Of a stretch of 64,000 bases of DNA, positions 11,750 through 22,400 are shown one piece after another. The stretch covers positions 644,501-708,500 of the forward strand of contig JASANG010001414.1 in NCBI GenBank assembly GCA_030248215.1, given 5' to 3'. The notes below the pieces were generated by a model that did not search any database, was not told where the DNA came from, and was given only the letters and a program-made list of their open reading frames with translations. Source of the DNA: Enoplolaimus lenunculus (Eukaryota > Nematoda > Enoplea > Enoplida > Thoracostomopsidae). How positions within the stretch are numbered: the stretch's first letter is position 1; the number at the start of each line of letters is the position of its first letter. The position numbers and the translations under genes were made by a program.

Positions 11750-12082
11750 ACAACAACATAAAACGAAACAACAACAAACAACAACTGCAACAACAACAAC
11801 AACAACAACCACAGCTATAACAACAACAACAACAACAACAAACGACAACAACAACCACAGCTATAACAACAACAACAACAGCAACAGGAACAAACAACAA
11901 CAACAACAACAACAACAAACGACAACAACAACCACAGCTATAACAACAACAACAACAACAACAACAAACGACAACAACAACAACAACAATAACAACAACA
12001 ACAACAACAACAACAACAAAAAACAACAACAACAACAACAGCAACAGGAACAAACAACAACAACAACAACAACAACAACGTA
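11750..12082. repeat. (CAA)n block with interspersed CACAGCTATAACAA units
   Basis: Long ACA/CAA trinucleotide tract interrupted three times by a CCACAGCTATAAC motif. All six-frame translations are homopolymer-like and I do not call a gene. Confidence 0.9.
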
Positions 12083-12220
12083 AAGCAAATAAGCTCTAAA
12101 CAGTTGAAATGTAAAATATAGCCGATATTAAGAAAAAATCTGAACTAAAACTGCGATATATTAACGCAAGCGTCTATACAGCAATTACCATTGTCTTTGA
12201 GGAGTTGCATAACGCTTTAG

Positions 12221-12394
12221 AAAAATGTATAAAACATGGCCCTAACAGTAGTAAAAGCATATTTCAAAGCCTAAACGTAAGCCTGAAAATTAGCTTATAT
12301 AGCGTAAAACCTGAGCAAAAAATTAGTCTAAAGGATAAACATAGTCTATTGCAGTCATGCAGAAAAACGCTCCGTCCCTGATCTTTACATGGAT
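12221..12394 (+). mobile_element. TTAGGC-bearing MITE, diverged copy (12.2 kb)
   Basis: AATGTATAAAACA at the left and TCCCTGATCTTTACATGGATC at the right, with degenerate CCTAAA units between. Confidence 0.6.
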
Positions 12395-12601
12395 CAGGCT
12401 TTGCAATACTTGCAGGGTAGGCCTTAGAACCCTGTATGCGCATCAATTGGCTGGTAAAAACATAAAGACCATCAAAATTGAAAGTTTTCCACGTGATAAT
12501 ACACAATTCAACAGGCTTATGGATCGCTTCGCTCGCGAGGTTTCGTTCATTGGGGGTTAATCCAAGGGGCCCTTAAAATAGAAATTTTGTCTTCGGATCT
12601 T

Positions 12602-12822
12602 CGCCCATATTCCCAATGTGTGTAGCACCGATTACCCGTTGACGATAGGTCCTGTAACTTTGGAACCAGCGCATGCTGAGGTTCAAAATTCTGCACATTT
12701 TTCACGTTTGATTTGGTCTATTTTTGTACCACATTTGAGATCTGCAATTACAGACGTTCGTTAGTTTGAATACTTATCGCTAACTGATGATAGATGCTAT
12801 ACGCATTTGAGAATATGGGCCC
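12602..12822. mobile_element. CCCATATTCTCAAATG MITE, copy 1
   Basis: Inverted ends GCCCATATTCCCAATGTGT and ACGCATTTGAGAATATGGGC, about 220 bp. Other copies: 22722, 30132, 31612, 32944, and interrupted ones at 41160 and 45800. Confidence 0.75.
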
Positions 12823-13177
12823 TGATACAGAAAAAGGTGTCTGGCTTCTTTCGTCCTCTTCGTTCGCGAGGTTTTCTTGACTGCCGTAAACGGATGTTGT
12901 AGCTTTTGGTTACCCAGAGATATGATTTTATCATACTTCTTTTTACCAGAACCATTCCAACAAAGATTCTGTACTGTAATTTATACAAAAACATATGGTT
13001 TCTGGTTCGTTTCGCTCGCAAGAATTTTCTTATCTAATGGCAACAGAGTAAATTTGATTGCGTTTTAGCCGTTTTTATGACCAAATGTCAAAAAATTTTC
13101 GGCATTTAGCTCGAAAGAATTAAAATGCATAACATGAATGATGTTAGCTTTACCTACGGCCTTCAGTAGATCCCGTG

Positions 13178-13338
13178 CCCGTAGCCAAGGGGGGGGGCTA
13201 GGGAGCTCAGCCCACCCTGGAAAAATTTTGCCACCCCCCTAGGAAAATTTCAACCTTGCTTATAACACATTGAAAATCCTTGATGTCCCTCATGAAAAAT
13301 TTCCAGCCCCACTAGCAAGGTTAGGTGGCTACGGGCCT
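13178..13338 (+). mobile_element. CCCGTAGCC-type MITE, copy 3
   Basis: Ends GCCCGTAGCCAAGG and GGTGGCTACGGGCC, about 160 bp. Confidence 0.7.
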
Positions 13339-13620
13339 GGTGGGTCTGCATCTGAACAAAAATGTGCAAATTGGCAATCCGAATATCTGCAAAATTTTTT
13401 ATGTCACCTATGCCCCCCTCATAATTATTACTTTGGGGGCCTTGCGCAATTGTTAAGATTGGCCCTGAACAGTTGTATAGTTTATGGCGCAAAATAGGAT
13501 TTTCCATGCCTGTTGCGTTTAAATTTATTGTTTCAATATAAAAATCCGGCAGTTTTTCTAACTAGGGGCTCTTGCACAATTTGCCCAGATTTCATGTCAA
13601 TTCGTAGGTTTAGACCTAAT

Positions 13621-13790
13621 GGTCAATGTGTAAAACAAAGCCATACCGTAGTATAAGCATGTTCCTAAGCCTAAATCTAAGTATAAGAATGACCTGATAC
13701 CTAAGCCTAAGCAAAAAAATGTGTAAAGCTTAAGCTTACTCTATTGTAGGCCCGCCGAAAAACGTTTCGCCTCCCATCTTTACATGGACC
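13621..13790 (+). mobile_element. TTAGGC-bearing MITE, copy (13.6 kb)
   Basis: Ends GGTCAATGTGTAAAACA and CATCTTTACATGGACC; duplications GACCTAAT and GACCTAAG. Internal CCTAAGCCTAAGC. Confidence 0.75.
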
Positions 13791-14099
13791 GACCTAAGCA
13801 AGACTTATACTCCGACATGGGACAGCAATAGATACATGAACGCGTTTCGAACTTATAACAATCATACAAATATTGCAACATCCAGCGCAACCTGCTTTTG
13901 CTCAAATTGTATACTTTCTGTAAATCTATAACCGGTAAAAACTTAATTTTTAATTCTTCCGCTACTGTCACTTTAAACATTGCTTATGCTCTTATTTTAA
14001 AAATATGTCGCGCTTTAGTACGTAAGATATTTTGATAAAAGATAATAGCTTCAAGAATCAACTATAAACACATTCAGCATAATACAGGTTTGATCGCAA

Positions 14100-14260
14100 A
14101 GCGCTAGAGTGGCGCTATACTCGCCCACGCGCCGCCGGAAGCCGGCGCGCGGTACAGCAAAAAAAGTGCCACACGGTCGTCGGACTCCGGCGCCCGGCGC
14201 TGCAAAACATTTATTAAAAATTACCGCGCGCCGGGTGCGGTGGCGTGCGGTAACTTTAAT
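14100..14260. repeat. GC-rich repeat with GCGCCGCC/GGCGCGCGG motifs
   Basis: A GC island in AT-rich DNA, made of self-complementary GCGCC/GGCGC segments. Possibly a relative of the GCGCTAT element at 36455; borders unclear. Confidence 0.4.
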
Positions 14261-15027
14261 AAAATAGAGTTTACAGGTTGCCGAAAATGTTATATATTAC
14301 ATATATATAAAGTTTGCTAATTTTCGAATTTATATAACAAAATGTGACAATTTTTTGTAGCAAAACAATTTTGTTAAATTTCTACTCAAACTAGCAATTA
14401 TTACCAGTGCATATATTGAAAATACGCCGTGCCGGTCGAACCATCACCCTGCCTGCTATACCTGGTCCAAACCAGATGTCAATTTTTGAGTATTGCCAGT
14501 AAATCGTTTGCTTAATACGGATCAGTCCAGAATACGTATGGCCTATTTCGTCCCTGCACAGATCAGGAAGGCCCGCCGTGGAGTGTTGAACAGGGGACTG
14601 GCCCTAGATGTCACGGCATAATTACCATGAAAAAATACCACTATTTCTTAGCATTAAATGATACTAATTTCGATGCCCTGTTTAACAAGTATTGCGCTAA
14701 CGATCTAGACTAAACATTTTAAGCGATATTGCATAAACAATTATTTTAGCAATTATTGCAGATTGCAACAAAGCCAGACGCCACTGTTAGTTTCTAATAT
14801 AACCGTTATCGCAAAGAAAACAAAAATTTGATCTCACCGTAAATGTAATATTAAATTGTTATCAGTTTGCATAAAATGCACGTGTTTATTACACAAACTA
14901 TCCATATATGCGTTCTAGGTCACATGACGTTGACTATTGAGGCTGCTGACAGAAGAAATAGCGTCAGCTCGCCGAAATTTTAAACGACATATTTTGGACG
15001 GAGGAAGGGTCCAAATTAGCATTATGA
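14261..15027. other. Intergenic, nothing recognised
   Basis: AT-rich without domain-bearing open frames. Confidence 0.5.
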
Positions 15028-15035
15028 AACTGGTT

Positions 15036-15179
15036 GGCCCATGTATAGAACAGGGCCGGAACAGTAGTATAAGCATATTCGTAAGCCTAAGCCTAAGCAA
15101 AAAAAGTTATTCTAAAGCTTTAAACTGACTCTATTATAGCCCCCAGGAAAACGATGCGGCCTTGTTCTATACATGGGCC
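15036..15179 (+). mobile_element. TTAGGC-bearing MITE, best-preserved copy
   Basis: Perfect ends GGCCCATGTATAGAACAGGG and its near complement CTTGTTCTATACATGGGCC. Flanked by exact 8-bp duplications AACTGGTT. Only 144 bp with a short CCTAAGCCTAAGC core, so it shows the minimal element. Confidence 0.92.
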
Positions 15180-15187
15180 AACTGGTT

Positions 15188-16586
15188 TGATGTAGAAACA
15201 TTGCACCTTCGCAAGCCATTTTCACGTTTTAGCATTAATATTTTTATATTTTTAACAGCAAATTTAAAAACCGTTAACATTTTATCATCATACACAAAAA
15301 ACTTTAAAAATTTATGCTTTTTTTGCAAAAAAACAATCGCAAGACCACGTGACTATTAACTATGCTACCAATACAGGCAACGCAGGTTATTAACCTTTCT
15401 GAGGTATACAGAAAAACATGTCGTTATAAAAAATACAATCACTTCAGTAGAACATAAAAATACCCCCATTTTTCTACCGGTACAATACTTTAGAGTGCAA
15501 ATTTATTGCTTGCAACCTGCGCAAAGTGTTCCTGTATACAATATTATTAATAAAAATTGCAAAAAAATATTCTACAGGAAGAATCTTTCTATTTAGCAAC
15601 TGCAATTCGTGACAAATATTGCTTTAAGTTGCACATTGCACTTGCAAAACGTTCTGCGGTGTATAAACTGCAAGAGATAGTAACTGAAATAAAGACTTGA
15701 AACTGCAGTAAGAAAGAATATATTCAAACACATTTAAACAGACTTGTAAACGGTTGAGGGTTGTGAGGTAAAAAGGACGAGGGGGGCAGGGTTTAAATAT
15801 AGCATAACTTAAAACGTTTCGCTGTGTAATTTTGCGTCAAACTCCGTTAACACAGCTCGCAATCGCAGCTTGCAAATAATAAGCAGTTGCTCGCACATAT
15901 TAAACGCGAAACATTAATAAATAAAAGTGTATAAAAAAATATATATACCAGTAACATTTATAGACAACATAAACAACAAAAATGACAATACGCAGACACA
16001 TATTTCGGACAATGGAACGAGGGGTTACGTGTTAGAGTCAAGGGCGGATCCAGGGAGGATCGGTAGGATGCGTACCAACCCCCACCGGCTGCCGAGTGTA
16101 CATTTTTCTGGGTTAACAGCAACGTAAGCTGTGAAGGCACTTAAGGTGATTTTTGAAAATACGGAAAAAACATAAAACCTCGACGTCCTAGTGACAACCA
16201 AGATATCATATGCTACAAATTTTTGCAATATCCGCTTTAAGAGTGCACCTTATCTTCTTTGAGGTTCTTATTGTTAGCGGTACATACATACACATGCATA
16301 CATATAAGTACACATACATACATATATTATATATGCCAATACTTAACGTTTTCCACTTGTACATCCCACCTCTCACTAGCAATTTCTGGATCGGCCACTG
16401 GTTAGAGTGGCACCTTTAAAGTTTAGTTCAGACAAATCAAAACAGTAAACGCTAGGCATGCGAAGCCTATCTTTGATGAACCTTCAGTTTTAACTACACT
16501 GGGCAATATCATCCATACGACCCGGTAAAAATTGCTGGTTCGATGTTTTTTCGTTTTTTAGGTTCACTATAATCAGATAAATTTTT
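15188..16586. other. Intergenic; short GGCGGATCC fragment near 16040
   Basis: No coding signal. Around 16043-16115 a GGGCGGATCCAGG fragment resembles the hAT-like MITE; near 16280-16335 there is a CATACATA microsatellite. Confidence 0.4.
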
Positions 16587-16773
16587 GGTCAATGTACAGA
16601 ACAGGGTCGTAACACTAGTATATATAAGCATATTCCTAAGCGTACGTCTAAGACTGAGCCTAAAAGCGTAAATGTAAGCGTATACCTAAGCCTAAGGCTT
16701 AAGGCTAAGAGAAAAATAGCTGTAACCATAAACTTATATATTTTATTGCAGTCCGCTGATGTTAACATGGGCC
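16587..16773 (+). mobile_element. TTAGGC-bearing MITE, copy (16.6 kb)
   Basis: GGTCAATGTACAGAACAGGG at the left, TTAACATGGGCC at the right, degenerate CCTAAG core. Confidence 0.7.
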
Positions 16774-17196
16774 AAAACTTTTAAATCGTGTAGGATAGCA
16801 ACAAAAACTGTCTAAACTTTTTGGGCAGTATTGTATCAGTCAGGGTAGCAGGGGGTTAAACTTTTTATCATTTTTTAAACAAAAAAATTTCTCAACAAAA
16901 TGATAAATTTCAGGAAATACTGTAAACTTTGTCAGTTACGTTTGTCAGAACTGCACTTGGTTTCTCGCTCGCTTCTCTATCTAACTTTTAGTCAACAAGG
17001 TATACACCGCGCCGTATCGGATGTGTCCGGAACCCGTTTGCTGAATCAGGTGTTGCACCCCTATAACTGGTCGGGCCAAATGACTCAAGAAATATTAGTC
17101 GTTCAAAAGTTTGCATAAAAATTTCAAAATCTACCATATGATGTAAGCCGTCAAATGGTGACGACACTCAACCTTGGCCCGAGGTATACAAATGTC

Positions 17197-17404
17197 GGCC
17201 CATGTATAGAACAGGGCCGGACCAGTAGTATAAGCATATTTTGAAGCCTAAGCCTGAGCCTAAGCCTAAGCGTATGAATGAGCCTATTCCTAAGCCTAAA
17301 CCTTAGCCTAAGCGTATAGCCTAAGCAAAAAAATTAGTCTAAAGCTGAAACTGACTATTATAGCAGCTCCGAAAAACGATCCGGTCCTGTTCTATACATG
17401 GGCC
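17197..17404 (+). mobile_element. TTAGGC-bearing MITE, copy (17.2 kb)
   Basis: Ends GGCCCATGTATAGAACAGGG and CTGTTCTATACATGGGCC; duplications CAAATGTC and CAAAAGTC. Core of CCTAAGCC repeats. Confidence 0.88.
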
Positions 17405-17833
17405 CAAAAGTCTTACCCAAGACCTTGCGTAATCCCGACATTACCCAAGACCTTGCGTAATCCCGGCATTACACAGGAAAAAGGATAGTTTACAAGAGCC
17501 CACAGCTGCTTCGAACTTATAAATTTGAAGCATTCAGCGATTTTATGCATTGGAAATTTACACCATTTGCGTTGTTTCAAAATCGACACCGCGTTTCGAA
17601 CTTTTAATCAATTCTTTCCAATATAATTATTAATTTACACCCAAACTTCTGGATGATATATAATTGTGCGCTAGGGCGCGCTTTATGCATAATACTTTAA
17701 ACATTTTAAAGTTAAAACTTTACCAGCAATTATGTCTTGAGTGGCACGGAAACACGCCCCTAGCCACAGAAGAAACAGGGCGCAGAGCCCTGCTGGAAAA
17801 ATTTTGGCTATATTTTTCGACATTTGACACTTT

Positions 17834-17977
17834 GGCCCATGTACACATCAAGGGTGGAACGCTTTTCTGTGGGACTTGTATAGAATATGGTTAAACTTTT
17901 GAACAATTTTTTGCTTGGCTTAGGGTTAGGCTTAGGCTTAGGCTTAGGAATAAGCTTATCTGTTCTTTACATTAGCG
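17834..17977 (-). mobile_element. TTAGGC-bearing MITE, copy (17.8 kb)
   Basis: GGCCCATGTACACATCAAGG end, GGCTTAGG array and TGTTCTTTACATTAGC end. Target duplications GACACTTT and GACACGTT (one mismatch). Confidence 0.8.
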
Positions 17978-18711
17978 GACACGTTTGTGCTGGTTACGGA
18001 GCTTATTGTTGCTTGTGTCATGTGTTGTTAAATCTTCATTCATACTTAGCGAAATAGTAATGTGTTTCTCTGTAGTATTATTTTGGCACCACATTTAGCA
18101 TCCATTAACGGCATTGCATTTTTGAGGGATGGGTACATATTTTCCAATTTTTTTTTGGTTTTTTTTCCGAAAAACAACGATTTTTCAGTTGATTCAATTT
18201 TTTTCGAATAAAACCAACACTCATAATACGATACTCATGTTATAATTTAAAATGGATGTCATTTTTTACAATTAAATGTAACCAAACAGTCTTTATATTT
18301 TTTCATTTTCCCATTTTCTAAAAAAACAACTATTTTAATACAACGCCGCCCTTTGCGAAAGAAACTGTTTTCGGACCGTTGAGAAAAGTTAGACAAAAAC
18401 GTATAGAAGAATTACGAAAAAGTGAAAAAAGGTAATAAAAACGCATCCAGCAACAGCTGTAAAAGTGGCCCGACCCAGCGAAATTTTTACGCCAAAATCT
18501 TAAAAGTGTCACATTCATATAATAAACTGAACATGACTGTTTTTAAGTAAATTTCACAGGCGTTAAATTAGGTTTATTTGTGTTTCAAAATTTTACACAA
18601 ACATTTGTTTAGATTTTGAGACACAAATTTTGCACTGTTGTTTTTAATATTTTTTGTTCCATTTTTAATGCATTGTTCGTATTTTGTATGCAGATTTGTG
18701 CAAAGATGATT

Positions 18712-18776
18712 AAAGCCTAAGTTTACTCTACTGCAGTCCCACAGAAAAACGTTCCGCCCCTGATCTTTACATGGGC
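18712..18776 (+). mobile_element. TTAGGC-bearing MITE, terminal fragment
   Basis: AAAAACGTTCCGCCCCTGAT then CTTTACATGGGCC, the standard right end with a few CCTAAG units. Confidence 0.65.
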
Positions 18777-18778
18777 CT

Positions 18779-19269
18779 AAGCTTAAGCTTAAGCCTAAGC
18801 TTTACTCTCTACTTTGATCAGTATGAACTATAAGCATATTGACTTTATTTTTTTATCCTGAAATCCGTTGCGGATCCCGAATTATTAGACGCTCGTTTTT
18901 TGCAAATTTTTCAATATTTCAAGATTGACCAATTGAATCGAACGTACAGAATTTTCTTCATTTGGGCTGTAACCTTGCCAACCTGTAAAACACATTTTAA
19001 GACAAAATGAACCGCTTGCATGGCAAAATTATCAGAACTGCAGGAGCAGGACAGGATATGCCTAACTCTATCTGGTTCCACCACTGCCTAAAATGAAACT
19101 GATAAGTTGACGTATCAACGTTTTTATTTACAGCAAACATACCTCGTAAACAATGGTCATAGTGGGTATGCGAACCGAATATTTCAAAAAAACGAAATGT
19201 CAAACTTCCACCTTGAATGGATCTGATCAGGTTTCGAATTCAGATCCGGCACACCCGGATGTAGCTTGG
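18779..19269. other. Region upstream of the cuticle collagen
   Basis: No clear TATA box or trans-splice site can be fixed from sequence alone. The reading frame is open from 19153 but upstream of the preferred start. Confidence 0.35.
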
Positions 19270-19428
19270 ATGTCGGATGCAGATGACACGCGCATTCGTG
19301 CAACTGCATTTCTTGCAGTTGTTACTTCGACGGTCGCAGTAGTTTGTTCAATCGTTACGTTGCCGTTGCTGTACAATTACATGCAGCATTTGCAAATTCA
19401 TTTAAGCAGCGAAACGGCTTATTGCAAT
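19270..19428 (+). CDS. Cuticle collagen exon 1 (Col_cuticle_N domain)
   Basis: Encodes the whole N-terminal cuticle collagen domain with its hydrophobic segment. Ends in frame at donor AATgtaagc after the first conserved Cys-Asn. ATG 19270 is chosen because family members begin shortly before the R-x-x-AF block. Confidence 0.85.
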
Positions 19429-22400
19429 GTAAGCAAACAAAATTACGCACTTACAGTTGATGACGACTTTTTAGACAAGGATTTCTCACCAAGTGGTGAT
19501 AAGTGCTGCACACATTTGAGACTACGAGCATTAGTTTAAGCGTTTGTTGCACCATAAGCCTGGTCTGATGATTAAGCTGCATGCTGGCAATTTTTAACAG
19601 CAACTTCAAGTTGTTTTTCTTCTGAAAATATTTATTTTTAAGCTTATATTATAAACCCCAACAACTGTACTTACAGAAGTTAGTTCCAGTTGTTAGTGTC
19701 GAGTAAAGGGAAGTTCCACGATAAAATGTCCATTTCGGGCGCGCCCAGAATATCTCGTAAAAATAGGAGCTGTAGAATACCACAAAACCGTAAACGGCTA
19801 ATGTCGTAAAAATACCTCAAACGTTTCGGCCGCTTTAATTCAACTTGCAAGAATTATGCCGCATTTCCAAAAAGTATCCATTCATAACTCTTGTCACCAT
19901 TTTTTAACGTTATTCGTTTTCCAGCAATCTCAATCAATTACATTTCTACATACCCGTAGCCCGCTTACCTTGCTAGGGGGCTAAAAAAATTTCAGGAGGC
20001 GCATTCAAGTGTTTTCAATGAGTTACAAGCAAGGTTGAAAACTTTCTTTGGGGAGGCCCAAAAATTTCCAGGGGGGGGCTGAGCTTCGCCTGGCGCTGGC
20101 CCACCTTAGCTACGGGCCCGCATTTCTAACACAATGGTCACAATCGCTAGTCAATCGCAATTCATATGAAATCTTCAAAAATATAAAATATTATTTAACT
20201 GGTGAATCATCAAAGTTCGAACTGAGCGCAAGCTATAATATTTTGTTAAACTTCTAGAAACGAAGCCGTACTTTAGAATCCGAGATTGAAAACCGTCGAA
20301 ACAGTATTTACCAAATTGGCTCCAATGGTGATGAAAAATCGCGGAAGGAACGCCAAGCAAACGCGTGGATGTTTGGCCAAAATTACAATTTTCAAGGTAT
20401 AATGCCAACAGTACGACGTATCTGTGGCGGAGCGAATCTGCGCAAGTTATTGTGGCTTAGGCTCATGTTAAATATACGAGCCTGAACTCTAAGCGTAACT
20501 CTAAACGCATGCCTAAACCTAAGCCCAAGCCTAATCGCAAGCCTGAGCATAAGCCTAAACATAAGCCTGATCCTAAGCCTAAACCCTAATCCTAAGCTCC
20601 CAATCCACAGGTCCCACAGTTTTCCCATCTGTCAATGAGCAAGTCCTTAAATTAAAATGACCCGTCAATGCTACAAAGCCAAGCGAATACTTGCACTTTT
20701 GGGCAAAAATAGATTAGAACAGTAGGCTCAGACGATCGGTTCATGTAAAAATCAGGGGCGGAACGTTTTTCTGTGGAACTAGAATAGAATAACCTTTAAC
20801 CTTTAGACTAATTTTTTTCTTGGCTTAGGCTTAGGCTTAGGCTTAGGAATTAACTTATTCTTACTCTTATACTTAGGCTTAGGCTTAGGCTTAGGAATAT
20901 GTTTATAATACTGTACTGCTCCTGTTCTTTTACATTGGCCAGACGATCCAACAACTAAAACCTTATAAGCATAAAATTTACATTTTCAGTTATTTTTAGT
21001 TGTTCTTCCCGTTAGGTGAAGCTCATTGGTCGCTTTTCTGCTGGTAGGCGTTCAAATGTTTTCGTTTCAGCCATATATACATAGAGATGCCCCGGGGCCT
21101 GGCCCCGACGCCAGTGCCATAGCGTGGAACTGTATATGGAATGTATTCAACTACGCTGCAGCGTTGCGCAATGTTAAATTGTTAACTAAACTCATTTACG
21201 CAAATTTATTAACCCCTTCTCACATTTAGTTACCTGTAGGCAACTCAGCGCAGTGTATATACGTTAAATAGTATATATCGCACCGTGTTTAACAATTGCA
21301 ACACGTATACATAGTACTAACTCACCACAAGACGTGAGAGCCCCCTCGGGCTCGAGCGTCAAGCTCCTATAGCGGAGTGGTGATGGTATACGCCTCCCAC
21401 TCCACTCACTGGAGTTCGAATCCTAGCATAAAAGTAGGTCTCAGAGGAAATAGAAAATATTCATGTGAGAAAGGGTTAAATGTTCTCAATTACAACTTTT
21501 ACGAAATATGAAACGGGCTTTACAAAGTCTTAAATATTTTTGTATTAGTTTAATCTTAAAATGGTATTTGTTTCAGGAAGCCAGACTGATCCAATGCCAC
21601 CATCCGCTATTCCAAATCAAGCGATATCGTTTCCGTCAGGAACTTGTAAGTATAAGAATTGAAGATGTAACAAACATTGAATTTATAATTAACGTTATAG
21701 TCCAAATCTTAGAAATAATCCGGCTAAGGAGTTGCTATTCGAACAAAATGTACAGCTTGAACCTGGTTTCGCAACCATGGGCAGAACCCAAATGCAGACG
21801 GAGACACCCCCCAGTCTGACACATTTTTACTTGTCTGCGGAGAAAATTGTGTTTGGCTTGTCGCTCGCAGTAAGGAACATAATTTTTAAACACTTTTACA
21901 TGTTTAATTCCAAATCATCCCACAATTCACAATTCTTACACCTAGGTTTTTAGTGAATCTTATTATATTTTTTAAAAATTTAGGCTGCACATGCCAACAA
22001 GGTTCGTCTGGCCCTCCGGGTGAACCCGGTCCCGATGGCCAGAACGGAGAGCCTGGGACTGGAGGCAATCCAGGCATTGGTGGCGTTGACGGCCGTGTCA
22101 CGAAACCAGACGCTGCACCAGAACCGTGTATGAAATGCCCGTCAGGACCGCCTGGGCCAACTGGGCCTGCTGGGTAAGAAAGCAAGAATTCGTTTTTGAT
22201 CCCTGCGAATGGGGGCCCCGTAGTCCATATGGAACGTTCGAAAGGCTGATATATGTGCACATTTTAGAAATTAGCTAGCTATGCTGGTTGAACCAAGAGT
22301 GGATGGATAATGATTGAACCAAGCGTCGATGACGACATTAATGACGTCATTATGCAACTTACAGATTTGACCTTGTTTCACTATGTACCAGCGCGCGTTG

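Noticed and set aside
11574-12088. Open frames of 75-159 residues on both strands in the CAA block
   Set aside because: Homopolymer-like translations in every frame of a trinucleotide repeat; no flanking coding sequence or splice logic.
21508-21819. 103-residue open frame covering collagen exon 2 in another frame
   Set aside because: That frame does not connect to the Gly-X-Y frame of exon 3; the phase-matched frame is Pro/Ser-rich and was used instead.
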